Part shown: one piece after another, positions 1 to 9,843 of the stretch
Position numbering within the stretch: position 1 is the first letter of the stretch
How the letters are laid out: each line of letters begins with the position of its first letter
Origin: Emticicia sp. C21
GTDB lineage: Bacteria > Bacteroidota > Bacteroidia > Cytophagales > Spirosomataceae
NCBI RefSeq assembly: GCF_003418935.1
Contig: NZ_QVMT01000020.1
Coordinates: 1-64,000 of the forward strand
Length of the DNA stretch: 64,000 nt
Direction: 5' to 3'
Program-made: the position numbers and the translations under genes
Notes under the pieces: generated by a model
The model's database searches: none
What the model saw: the letters and a program-made list of their open reading frames with translations, nothing else
Told to the model about the DNA's origin: nothing

Positions 1-79
1 TAATGGAACGATATTCTTTTAAAACTGCTTCTACACAGTGAAGCTTAAACTCATAAGTATATTTGTTTCTCTTTCTCAT
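1..79 (-). CDS. IS3-family transposase OrfA, N-terminal fragment
   Basis: This is a partial reading frame of 26 complete codons starting MRKRNKYTYEFKLHCVEAVL. Lysine and arginine-rich starts with a YEFK...CVEAVL motif are typical of the helix-turn-helix OrfA protein of IS3-type elements, which binds the terminal repeat. A GAGGG stretch lies about 8 bases before the ATG and may serve as ribosome binding site. The terminal repeat lies just upstream, as expected. The rest of the gene is outside the window. Confidence 0.65.
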   Translation of the reverse strand, partial: MRKRNKYTYEFKLHCVEAVLKEYRSI

Positions 80-122
80 ACAAATACCCTCAAGATGTGT
101 CTAACTTTTTGGGGGCAGTGCA
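1..122 (-). mobile_element. End of an IS3-family insertion sequence (runs off the left edge)
   Basis: The sequence ending at 122 reads on the minus strand as TGCACTGCCCCCAAAAAGTT, a terminus typical of IS3-family elements, followed about 20 bases later by a short transposase-type reading frame that leaves the window. Only this end is present, so element length, the other terminal repeat and the target duplication cannot be seen. Family assignment rests on the terminus plus the first 26 residues of the frame. Confidence 0.7.
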
Positions 123-2948
<2,826 letters not shown>

Positions 2949-2974
2949 TAATTAAACTTGAATAGATGAATCGA

Positions 2975-3004
2975 AACAGCCTTCAATTAAGAAGGCTGTT
3001 TTTA
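2975..3004. terminator. Bidirectional terminator after katG
   Basis: A perfect 10-bp stem, AACAGCCTTC paired with GAAGGCTGTT around an AATTAA loop, is followed by a T run on the plus strand. It lies between the convergent katG and lipoprotein peptidase genes. Confidence 0.85.
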
Positions 3005-3013
3005 ATATGACCC

Positions 3014-4069
3014 TTACAAAGACACCTTCTTATGCCCATCGTTTGTGGCTTTTAAGAATTTAATCAGCCCTGCCATATAGATTTCCTGATCATCCCACAT
3101 AGCCATATGGCTTCCATTCGGACAGAACAAATAACTTCCGTTTTGTACTTGCGTACTCATCCATTGCATATGGTTTGGATCCATTGTATCATGTTTGGCT
3201 CCGATCACTAATGTAGGTACGGTAATGTTTTTCAGTTGAGTTTTGCGGTCCCAGTTTACTAAATTGCCGCCTATACCAAATTCACTTGGGCCTTGCATAG
3301 TAACATACAGCGAATTGTTCATCTTGCTGAATGTGCGGTTGACTGGCTCAGGCCATTGGTCGAGGGGCATCCGGCAAAGGTGTTTTGCATAGAAATTAGG
3401 CATCAGCAATTGCATATATTCTGGATTGCTAAAATCTTTTTTGGCTTCAATCTCACGGATACGGGCCAATATTTTTGGGTCAAATTGAGGAGCTAACACA
3501 CTATCGGCATACTTACCATAATCAGGGCAGCTACTCATCATATTAGAGATGATCAGCCCTTTAATATGTTGCTGATATTTCAATGAATATTCCATAGCAA
3601 GGATACCTCCCCAAGAATGGCCTAATAGGTAGAAATTAGTATTATCCAGTTTCAATGCCTGACGCACTTGCTCCACCTCCTCTACAAAGCGAGGCAATTG
3701 CCAGAAAGTAGTATCATTTGGATTATCAGAATTGCCACAACCCAACTGGTCATAGTAAATCAGTTCGATACCCTCGGCGGGTAGGTAACTTTCCATGCTT
3801 TCAAAGCTTTCGTGTGTGCCACCTGGTCCACCATTGAGTAAAAGCAACTTGATACGAGGATTATTACCGATTCTTTTTGTCCATACATTAAATTTCCCTT
3901 TAGGAGTATTAAGGCTGACCATCTGAATACCACCTGTTTTAACGCCTGATGTAGTATCCTTAAAGTATTCGCGTAAGGTAACATCTTGTGTGGAAGATTG
4001 TTTCTGGCAGCTGCTTGCCCATAGGGCGCAGCAAAGAACTAAGGTTAAAAAGAAGTATTTTTTGATCAT
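3014..4069 (-). CDS. Proline iminopeptidase-like alpha/beta hydrolase, predicted lipoprotein
   Basis: An alpha/beta-hydrolase of peptidase family S33 type. The oxyanion motif LNGGPGG, the YYDQLGCGNSD segment, the nucleophile elbow GHSWGG, an aspartate in GAKHD and a histidine in NGSHMAMW give a complete catalytic set. I prefer the start at 4069 (MIKKYFFLTLVLCC...) because it places a lipoprotein signal with lipobox ASSC and lipidated cysteine near residue 21; ATGs at 4075 and 4123 are also possible. The family releases N-terminal proline or similar residues from peptides, but the exact substrate is unknown. The enzyme would be membrane-anchored in the periplasm or at the surface, unlike cytoplasmic Pip. 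Confidence 0.85.
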   Translation of the reverse strand: MIKKYFFLTLVLCCALWASSCQKQSSTQDVTLREYFKDTTSGVKTGGIQMVSLNTPKGKFNVWTKRIGNNPRIKLLLLNGGPGGTHESFESMESYLPAEGIELIYYDQLGCGNSDNPNDTTFWQLPRFVEEVEQVRQALKLDNTNFYLLGHSWGGILAMEYSLKYQQHIKGLIISNMMSSCPDYGKYADSVLAPQFDPKILARIREIEAKKDFSNPEYMQLLMPNFYAKHLCRMPLDQWPEPVNRTFSKMNNSLYVTMQGPSEFGIGGNLVNWDRKTQLKNITVPTLVIGAKHDTMDPNHMQWMSTQVQNGSYLFCPNGSHMAMWDDQEIYMAGLIKFLKATNDGHKKVSL

Positions 4070-4183
4070 GAGCATAGAGTTTAGATGATTTTTACAAATA
4101 TATAAAAAACAACTATACCCCATTGATAATCAATCAAATACTAAAGTATGAGCTACTGGTTTATTACTTGATAGATGAATGAA

Positions 4184-5104
4184 TTAATTAAATAACCTTT
4201 TAAATTCCAGTGGTGATTGGTTAGTTTTCGTTTTGAATAATTTACTGAAAGATTGTGGGTGTTCGAAGCCCAGTTCATAGGCAATCTCGCTTACCGATAA
4301 GTTTGTTGTAGATAATTTCTCCTTGGCTTTTTCAATCAGTTTGTGATGGATATGCTGTTGCGCATTTTGACCTGTAAGTGAGCGGAGAACATCACTTAAA
4401 TAACTTGGTGATAAGTTTAGTTGTTCTGAAAGATAATGAACAGTTGGGATTCCATCACTCAGCGCTGTTTCGTTTAGAAAATAGTTATCAAGGATATCTT
4501 CCAGTTTTTGGAGTATATCATTGTTTAGTACTTTTCTGGTAATAAACTGACGTTTATAAAAACGATTGGCATAATTAAGTAATAGTTCAATCTGGGAAAC
4601 GACTACATCCTGACTAAAATCATCAATCCGGCTGTTTAGTTCATTTTCTATCATGGCAAAAACACCGAGGATGGTTGTTTTCTCATCTTCTGAAAGATGG
4701 AGCGTTTCATTTGTCGAATAAGAAAAGAAGCCGTATTGTTTAATCTTTTTTGCTAAAGAATAACCTAAAAAGAAATCGGGGTGGATCAACAAAGTACATA
4801 CTGAGCATACGGTATCTTCATTTTCGCTATTACCAATCACCTGACCCGGAGCTGCGAATAACAAACCTCCTTCATCAAAATCATAATAACTTTGTCCATA
4901 TCTAAGTCTACCCGTCAGCTTAGGTTTAAACGCTATTTTATAAAAACTCAACACATGACTAGTAGGATATCTATCAAGGTCAATCCGACTATTAGTATTG
5001 TTAATCAAACTAATAAGAGGGTGTTGAGGTTTGGGTAAACCAAAAACCAGATGTCCTTCGGATAAAGACGAAATTTTCAGAGGACTATTATCTTCTTTTC
5101 TCAT
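4184..5104 (-). CDS. AraC-family transcriptional regulator
   Basis: A 306-residue protein with an N-terminal ligand-sensing or dimerisation half and a C-terminal double helix-turn-helix of AraC type. The last 100 residues carry LSPSYLSDVLRSLTG and the signature SEIAYELGFEHPQSFSKLFK. It follows the short-chain dehydrogenase gene on the same strand, 89 bases downstream, and an inverted repeat lies between them. In Bacteroidota such AraC genes often sit beside the SDR or aldo-keto reductase they control, so regulation of the neighbouring dehydrogenase is a plausible inference. The inducer is unknown. Confidence 0.92.
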   Translation of the reverse strand: MRKEDNSPLKISSLSEGHLVFGLPKPQHPLISLINNTNSRIDLDRYPTSHVLSFYKIAFKPKLTGRLRYGQSYYDFDEGGLLFAAPGQVIGNSENEDTVCSVCTLLIHPDFFLGYSLAKKIKQYGFFSYSTNETLHLSEDEKTTILGVFAMIENELNSRIDDFSQDVVVSQIELLLNYANRFYKRQFITRKVLNNDILQKLEDILDNYFLNETALSDGIPTVHYLSEQLNLSPSYLSDVLRSLTGQNAQQHIHHKLIEKAKEKLSTTNLSVSEIAYELGFEHPQSFSKLFKTKTNQSPLEFKRLFN

Positions 5105-5121
5105 AAACTGAGTATAGTTTC

Positions 5122-5163
5122 AAACCGATAACCAATAGTTGATCAAATATTGGTTATCAGTTT
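5122..5163. promoter_or_regulatory. 15-bp inverted repeat between SDR and AraC genes
   Basis: Left arm AAACCGATAACCAAT and right arm ATTGGTTATCAGTTT match at 14 of 15 positions around a 12-base loop that contains TTGATCAA. It lies 18 bases upstream of the AraC start and just after the SDR stop. No T run follows on the minus strand, so an operator is at least as likely as a terminator. Confidence 0.5.
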
Positions 5164-5193
5164 GTGTTTTATCATTTGTTTATCTTATCAAAA

Positions 5194-6066
5194 TCAGCCC
5201 TGAGCTGAGTTAGAAAGCTCTGCCCATGCCTCCCAGGTTGCCAGGCGTTCATTATAGGCATTGCGTGTCCAGGGCAAATTATGACTCCCCAGAAAGAATC
5301 GCAATGGAGGATTTTCTGCATCTACAATCTGGAAAAGCGCCTGTGACGTAGCATCCGGATTGCCTCGTTCCAGAGTTCTTAAATTTTCAAAAAACTCTGC
5401 TTTGAAATCCGTATAAATATCCAGATTCTGTGCAAATTTCAAGGATTGCTGGCTGCCGAATTCGGTGGCGTATGCACCTGGTTCTATGATAGTTACTTTT
5501 ATTCCGAATTGTTTTACTTCGGTTGCCAGACTTTCGTGAATGGCCTCAAATGCCCATTTTGATGAACAATAGTAGCCTATAACAGGCAAAGTAACATGTC
5601 CAAGATTACTTGAAGTACCCAGTATATGTCCAAAACCTTGTTTTCTGAGTAGCGGTAAAGCTGCCTGAATAACAGAAACTGGCCCTATAACGTTCGTTTC
5701 ATAAAGTAGGCGAATATCATCTGCACTAGCCTCTTCTATAGTGCCCACCAGAGAATATCCTGCATTATTAAAAACAATATCAAGTCTTCCAAAATGGGCA
5801 TATGCCTGTTCTACTACAGCTTTTGCCTGTTCAGTATTGGTAACATCCAATTCTAGTGTTAATACGTTTTCACCGTACTTTTCATTCAATCCGGCAATAC
5901 TTTCTAGTTTTCTTGCTGTGGCAGCTACTTTATCTCCACGTTTAAGAGCGGCTTCAACCCAAACCTGTCCAAATCCTCGGGAAGCGCCTGTAATGAACCA
6001 AACTTTAGCAGATTTATCAGAAACCAGTGTTGAAAGAGCTCCTGCATTTTCATTGTATTGTGACAT
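5194..6066 (-). CDS. Short-chain dehydrogenase/reductase
   Basis: A classical SDR oxidoreductase. It has the glycine-rich NAD(P) site TGASRGFG, the NNAG motif, a structural LDVTN segment and the catalytic YYCSSK (Tyr-x3-Lys) preceded by a serine pair. The first ATG of the frame is at 6096, but the ATG at 6066 (MSQYNENAG...) gives a more usual N-terminus and has an AAAAGAAAA stretch upstream. Length fits the family with a roughly 20-residue leader. The substrate cannot be predicted. It is probably co-regulated with the downstream AraC gene. Confidence 0.9.
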   Translation of the reverse strand: MSQYNENAGALSTLVSDKSAKVWFITGASRGFGQVWVEAALKRGDKVAATARKLESIAGLNEKYGENVLTLELDVTNTEQAKAVVEQAYAHFGRLDIVFNNAGYSLVGTIEEASADDIRLLYETNVIGPVSVIQAALPLLRKQGFGHILGTSSNLGHVTLPVIGYYCSSKWAFEAIHESLATEVKQFGIKVTIIEPGAYATEFGSQQSLKFAQNLDIYTDFKAEFFENLRTLERGNPDATSQALFQIVDAENPPLRFFLGSHNLPWTRNAYNERLATWEAWAELSNSAQG

Positions 6067-6215
6067 AATTTTCTTTTTAAATGAATAATGGCACAAAGGT
6101 CAGCAAGCAAAGTTTGAGATTTGTAGCCGAATTGCAGCATTTTGTAACCGAAATGAGGATACTCTCAAGTGAAGAATTTAAATAGCTATTCTTACTCTTA
6201 AAAAAATGTATTAAA

Positions 6216-6243
6216 TAAAAAAGTCGCCAATGATTGGCGACTT
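6216..6243 (-). terminator. Terminator of the SRPBCC gene
   Basis: A perfect 10-bp stem (AAGTCGCCAA with TTGGCGACTT, loop TGA) is followed on the minus strand by a T run of six. It lies 25 bases after the stop of the gene at 6268-6765. Confidence 0.85.
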
Positions 6244-6267
6244 AAAAGCAATTGCTATAAATAAGAT

Positions 6268-6765
6268 TTATCGTCTCAACAATAATTCTTCCAGATTATC
6301 CAGCCCCATGGTAAAGCCTTCTTTAAAGCCCATATCTAGTATAGCTTTCAAATCGGCTGAACTTTCGTGTTGGATAGTAATATCTACCGTGGTATTATTG
6401 TTTTCTTCTGTAAAAATAATTGTCCAGAACGAACCAGGCATTTCTGAATTTTCATTACCATCTTCATCACAAAAGGCATCTTTCCATGAAATAAGTCTTT
6501 TTTCTTTGATTTTATCAAACTCAGCTTTGCTCCAGTGCTTTTCATTTTCTGGGCCAACCATGGCATATAACCATGTGCCACCCTCGGTGAAATCAAAGCG
6601 TTTTGATTGTGCCCGCCATGGCTTTGGCGCCCACCATTGATCCAGAAGTCCCGGCTTAGTCCAGGCATCCCAAACCGTATCAATATCTGCCGGGAATTCA
6701 CGTGTTACATCAACGGTATTATTATCTTCATTTACCGTAAATTCAAATAATAAGTTGCTTTTCAT
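6268..6765 (-). CDS. SRPBCC (AHSA1-like) domain protein
   Basis: A 165-residue START-like protein of the Aha1 C-terminal family (activator of Hsp90 ATPase homologue 1-like). The usual pattern VTREFPADIDTVWDAWTKP near residue 20, LLDQWWAPKPW near 40 and a C-terminal GFKEGFTMGLDNLEELL are all present. These proteins form a deep hydrophobic pocket that binds small ligands, and no catalytic residues are established for the group. It is divergent from the MarR-arr pair and shares a 191-bp regulatory region with it that contains two palindromes, so co-regulation by the MarR protein is a reasonable inference. Confidence 0.88.
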   Translation of the reverse strand: MKSNLLFEFTVNEDNNTVDVTREFPADIDTVWDAWTKPGLLDQWWAPKPWRAQSKRFDFTEGGTWLYAMVGPENEKHWSKAEFDKIKEKRLISWKDAFCDEDGNENSEMPGSFWTIIFTEENNNTTVDITIQHESSADLKAILDMGFKEGFTMGLDNLEELLLRR

Positions 6766-6785
6766 ATCATTTTATTTTTTGGTTC

Positions 6786-6804
6786 ATACTATTCTGCATA
6801 GTAT
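6786..6804. promoter_or_regulatory. Palindrome 1 in the SRPBCC/marR divergent region
   Basis: ATACTAT-TCTGC-ATAGTAT is a perfect 7-5-7 inverted repeat starting 21 bases upstream of the SRPBCC start codon. Size and position fit a dimeric repressor site such as a MarR operator. That it binds the adjacent MarR protein is inference. Confidence 0.5.
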
Positions 6805-6835
6805 AAACTACATAAGTACATACCTTGTTTGTCAG

Positions 6836-6853
6836 AAATTCAAATTTGAATTT
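6836..6853. promoter_or_regulatory. Palindrome 2 in the SRPBCC/marR divergent region
   Basis: AAATTCAAATTTGAATTT is a perfect 18-bp palindrome in the middle of the divergent region, about 50 bases from the first palindrome. It could be a second operator for the MarR protein. Low sequence complexity lowers confidence. Confidence 0.45.
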
Positions 6854-6956
6854 ATACTAACAAAACATCACTTATATATTTTATCTAACAAAGTTTCTTG
6901 GCTAATCTGAATTTATTAATTATCTTTATAATCAAGACACTTAACAATCAAGATAT

Positions 6957-7418
6957 ATGTTTAATAAAGAAGAAGTCTTGAAACTAAGAAAGCTAAGCCA
7001 ACGGTTGGCTTATACTTCCATTCAAATGCACGAAGCCATTGGACGAAAAGCAGGTATGACTGGCACTGACCATAAATATTTAGGGTTTTTACTTCAACGG
7101 GGACCAATGACTGCCGGAGAATTTTCTATAATAACCGGACTTACCACCGGTGCTATGACCAGCTTAATAGACCGTTTTGAAAAGAAAAAACTGCTTAAAC
7201 GACAGCCAGATGCAAGCGACCGTAGAAAAGTAATCATCGTGCCTGATACAGAAAAAATAATGGGGTTGTTAAAACCACTTTATGAAGATTTTCAAACCGA
7301 TACCGAAAACCTGTTTGCAACATTTTCAATAGAAGAAGTAAAGGTTTTAGAAAGGTATTTTCTAAATGCTATAGAAATTATGAATCATAAGATACAGACT
7401 CTAAATCAAAAACAATAA
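6957..7418 (+). CDS. MarR-family transcriptional regulator
   Basis: A 153-residue winged-helix protein. The core GMTGTDHKYLGFL, MTAGEFSIITGLTTGAMTSLIDRFEKK (recognition helix) and the wing DRRKVIIVPD are typical of MarR regulators, which bind palindromes as dimers and release DNA on binding small phenolic or other ligands. The arr gene starts 4 bases after its stop, so the two form an operon. An ATCTTTATAATC-type AT-rich stretch lies 30 bases upstream. It probably represses itself, arr and the divergent SRPBCC gene. Confidence 0.92.
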   Translation: MFNKEEVLKLRKLSQRLAYTSIQMHEAIGRKAGMTGTDHKYLGFLLQRGPMTAGEFSIITGLTTGAMTSLIDRFEKKKLLKRQPDASDRRKVIIVPDTEKIMGLLKPLYEDFQTDTENLFATFSIEEVKVLERYFLNAIEIMNHKIQTLNQKQ

Positions 7419-7422
7419 GGCA

Positions 7423-7857
7423 ATGAATACATCACACGAAATTAAAGAACCTATTCAGAACGCTTTTTCACAAACCTACTTTCATGGAACTAAAGCAGAT
7501 TTAAAGATTGGTGATTTCATAGAAGTAGGTTATAACTCGAATTTCATAGACATGAAATTGAAACATATTTATCTGACTTCGACATTAAATGCTGCTATTT
7601 GGGGTGCTGAATTAGCTTCAGGAGAAGGACGTGAAAGAATTTATCTGGTAGAAGCGACCGGTTCGCTGGAAGATGATCCTAATGTAACTAATAAAAAATT
7701 TCCGGGTAATCCTACCATGTCTTATCGTTCTGAGCAGCCTTTTAAAGTGATTGGTGAAGTTACTGTATGGCAAAGCCATTCAGCAGAACAAATAAAAGCT
7801 ATGAAGGATGGACTGGAAAAGAGGAAACTGGAAGGGGGAATTTTGATTGAAGAGTAG
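7423..7857 (+). CDS. arr: Rifamycin ADP-ribosyltransferase Arr
   Basis: A 144-residue enzyme that transfers ADP-ribose from NAD to a hydroxyl of rifampicin and related ansamycins, inactivating the antibiotic. The protein follows the Arr family closely: YFHGTKADLKIGD, GYNSNF, IYLTSTLNAAIWGAELA, GEGRERIYLVEATG, LEDDPNVTNKKFPGNPT and SYRSEQPFKVIGEV. H21, Y50 and D84 occupy the positions of the catalytic H-Y-D triad. Length is that of the family. It is the second gene of a MarR-arr operon. There is no mobile element next to it, so it looks resident rather than recently acquired. The natural role of chromosomal Arr proteins is not settled. Confidence 0.95.
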   Translation: MNTSHEIKEPIQNAFSQTYFHGTKADLKIGDFIEVGYNSNFIDMKLKHIYLTSTLNAAIWGAELASGEGRERIYLVEATGSLEDDPNVTNKKFPGNPTMSYRSEQPFKVIGEVTVWQSHSAEQIKAMKDGLEKRKLEGGILIEE

Positions 7858-7984
7858 ATTTAAGAAAACGTAATTAAGAATATTTTAGGCCGCAACTCAC
7901 AATTTTCTTAACTCCTGGAAAGAGTCGGAAACCCAGCAGGTTTATGATTGCATGATAGTAAATTTACATTTTTTTAAAATGGGT

Positions 7985-8015
7985 TTTGCAACATAAAAGG
8001 AAACTACTATATTTG
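7985..8015 (+). promoter_or_regulatory. Bacteroidota-type promoter of tRNA-Arg
   Basis: TTTG (-33 element) at 7985-7988 and TATATTTG (-7 element, consensus TAnnTTTG) at 8008-8015 are separated by exactly 19 bases. Transcription would begin near 8020, about 25 bases before the tRNA. This is the best match to the primary sigma-factor consensus found in the window. Confidence 0.75.
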
Positions 8016-8044
8016 CACCACAATTCGGGAAAACACCTGAAAAT

Positions 8045-8118
8045 GGATCCGTAGCTCAGCTGGATAGAGCAACAGATTTCTAATCTGTGGGTCGCAGGTT
8101 CGAATCCTGCCGGGTTCA
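8045..8118 (+). tRNA. tRNA-Arg (anticodon TCT)
   Basis: A full cloverleaf folds: acceptor stem GGATCCG with CGGGTTC (two wobble pairs), D arm GCTC...GAGC, anticodon stem ACAGA/TCTGT with loop TTTCTAA giving anticodon TCT at 8079-8081, and T arm GCAGG-TTCGAAT-CCTGC. The discriminator base is A118 and CCA is not encoded. It decodes AGA and AGG. A strong promoter precedes it and a terminator follows. Confidence 0.96.
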
Positions 8119-8127
8119 CAAAAATGT

Positions 8128-8157
8128 TAAAGTCACTGAATTTCAGTGGCTTTTTTT
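8128..8157 (+). terminator. Terminator after tRNA-Arg
   Basis: AAAGTCACTGAA and TTCAGTGGCTTT form a stem with one G-T pair, followed by a run of seven T residues starting 33 bases after the tRNA. Confidence 0.85.
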
Positions 8158-8253
8158 GTATTCAAGTGCAGCAAGATTCGAACTTAAACGTATTTAATAG
8201 CAATTGACTCTTAATCAGCGGGTCAACAAAAAAATATCCTTTAAAAAATTCCC

Positions 8254-8286
8254 CTTGAATAAATAATCTCTACAAAAATACCTTTG
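8254..8286 (+). promoter_or_regulatory. Possible promoter of the MBOAT gene
   Basis: CTTG at 8254-8257 and TACCTTTG at 8279-8286 match the Bacteroidota elements with a 21-base spacer, about 60 bases upstream of the MBOAT start. The -7 element is a full match and the -33 element matches three of four bases. Confidence 0.4.
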
Positions 8287-8345
8287 AAACTTTGATATTT
8301 ACGCTGAACTTTGAAGCTTGATTTCAGAACTAACAAACCGCCTGA

Positions 8346-9755
8346 ATGCTATTCAACTCATTACAATTCGTATTCTTTTTTATTGTTGTTACGCTAGCTT
8401 ATTTCAGTTTACCACATCGAGGCAGAATCTGGTTGTTACTCTTAGCCAGTTGTTATTTCTACGCGGTTTTCAAGCCTATCTATATTCTCATTCTTTTTGT
8501 AACCATAGTTGTAGATTATTTTGCAGGGATTTTGATTGCCGATGCTACTGGCAAAAGGCGTAAGTGGTTATTGGTATTGAGTCTGATTACCAATATTGGT
8601 TTCTTAGCGTATTTCAAATATTATAATTTTCTGAATACCAATCTTGCCATTATATTATCAAAGTTTGATACCCCTACCCCATTTCCGTTCTTAGAATTTG
8701 CATTACCAATAGGTTTGTCTTTTCACACTTTTCAGGCAATGAGCTATACTATTGAGGTATATCGTGGAAACCAGAAAGCGGAGAAAGATTTTGTGATTTA
8801 TTCGCTCTATGTGATGTTCTACCCCCAGTTGGTGGCTGGACCTATTGAGAGACCGCAAAATTTACTATGGCAGTTTCATAGCTTTTTTAAATACGATTTC
8901 GGCAACCTGAAAGAGGGCTTAATGCGCATTGCCTGGGGTTTATTTAAGAAGGTAGTAATTGCTGACCGTTTAGCTTTAGTTGTAGACTCTTGCTACGATA
9001 ATCCCCAAGATCATAATGGGCTTACGCTTTTGATTGGCACAATTTTCTTTACTTTCCAGATATATTGTGATTTTTCAGGCTATTCTGATATTGCCTTGGG
9101 TACAGCACGGGTAATGGGCTTTAAGCTGATGGAAAACTTTGATACGCCTTATTTCTCTACCTCTATTTCCGAATTCTGGCGTAGATGGCATATATCTCTT
9201 TCTGGTTGGTTCAGAGACTATTTGTATATTCCAATGGGTGGGAATCGGGTTAGTGAAGGTAGAAAATATTTCAATAGATTTTTTGTATTTATGATGAGTG
9301 GGTTATGGCATGGCGCAGCCTGGACATTCGTTATATGGGGAGCTTTACATGGCTTATATCTCATTATGGCGCAGATACGCGATAAGTATTTCAAACTTAA
9401 AACCCCTGTCCTACCCGCTATTCTGATTAAGCCTTTTAATCTGCTGTTCACGTTTATACTGGTCATGCTTACCTGGATATTTTTTCGTGCGAAAGGTTTG
9501 ACGAACGCCAAAATTATCTTCCAGAAAATACTTTCATTTGGCAGTTACGGAAATACTATTCATTCGCCATTAAATGATATAGAAATGATATTCTGTTGGT
9601 TACTGATTGCAGGCTTATTATTGAAAGAAAGATTCTATAAAGTAATTGACACAAGCAATACCACTAAGTTTTACATATTATTTACTGTTTTCATGATCCT
9701 ATGCTATTTCTTTGGGGTGTTCGAATCTAACCAGTTTATTTATTTTCAGTTTTAA
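8346..9755 (+). CDS. MBOAT-family O-acyltransferase (AlgI/PatA-like)
   Basis: A 469-residue multi-pass inner-membrane protein of the membrane-bound O-acyltransferase family. Family landmarks are PIGLSFHTFQAMSYTIEVYRG (residues 121-141), FYPQLVAGPIERP (158-170), CDFSGYSDIALG, EFWRRWHISLS with H282, and SGLWHGAAWTFVIWG with the invariant H322. These proteins take acetyl groups from the cytoplasm and pass them to a periplasmic partner that acetylates cell-surface polysaccharide. The next gene encodes an SGNH-type protein, which supports that pairing. The polysaccharide is unknown. At the end of the gene lies a repeated TTTAGTGATTGA element. Confidence 0.93.
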   Translation: MLFNSLQFVFFFIVVTLAYFSLPHRGRIWLLLLASCYFYAVFKPIYILILFVTIVVDYFAGILIADATGKRRKWLLVLSLITNIGFLAYFKYYNFLNTNLAIILSKFDTPTPFPFLEFALPIGLSFHTFQAMSYTIEVYRGNQKAEKDFVIYSLYVMFYPQLVAGPIERPQNLLWQFHSFFKYDFGNLKEGLMRIAWGLFKKVVIADRLALVVDSCYDNPQDHNGLTLLIGTIFFTFQIYCDFSGYSDIALGTARVMGFKLMENFDTPYFSTSISEFWRRWHISLSGWFRDYLYIPMGGNRVSEGRKYFNRFFVFMMSGLWHGAAWTFVIWGALHGLYLIMAQIRDKYFKLKTPVLPAILIKPFNLLFTFILVMLTWIFFRAKGLTNAKIIFQKILSFGSYGNTIHSPLNDIEMIFCWLLIAGLLLKERFYKVIDTSNTTKFYILFTVFMILCYFFGVFESNQFIYFQF

Positions 9756-9762
9756 AAAATTA

Positions 9763-9805
9763 TTTAGTGATTGAACCAACGCGGCCCGGTGTTTAGTGAT
9801 TGACC
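9763..9805. repeat. Duplicated TTTAGTGATTGA element with GC-rich centre
   Basis: TTTAGTGATTGAACC (9763-9777) is followed after a GC-rich AACGCGGCCCGGTG-type spacer by TTTAGTGATTGACC (9792-9805). A related AGTGA plus GCGGCC arrangement occurs at 30354-30515, so this may be a dispersed intergenic repeat. Confidence 0.5.
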
Positions 9806-9843
9806 TAAACGGATTTTTACATTGTAAATTTAGTCAAGCAAAT

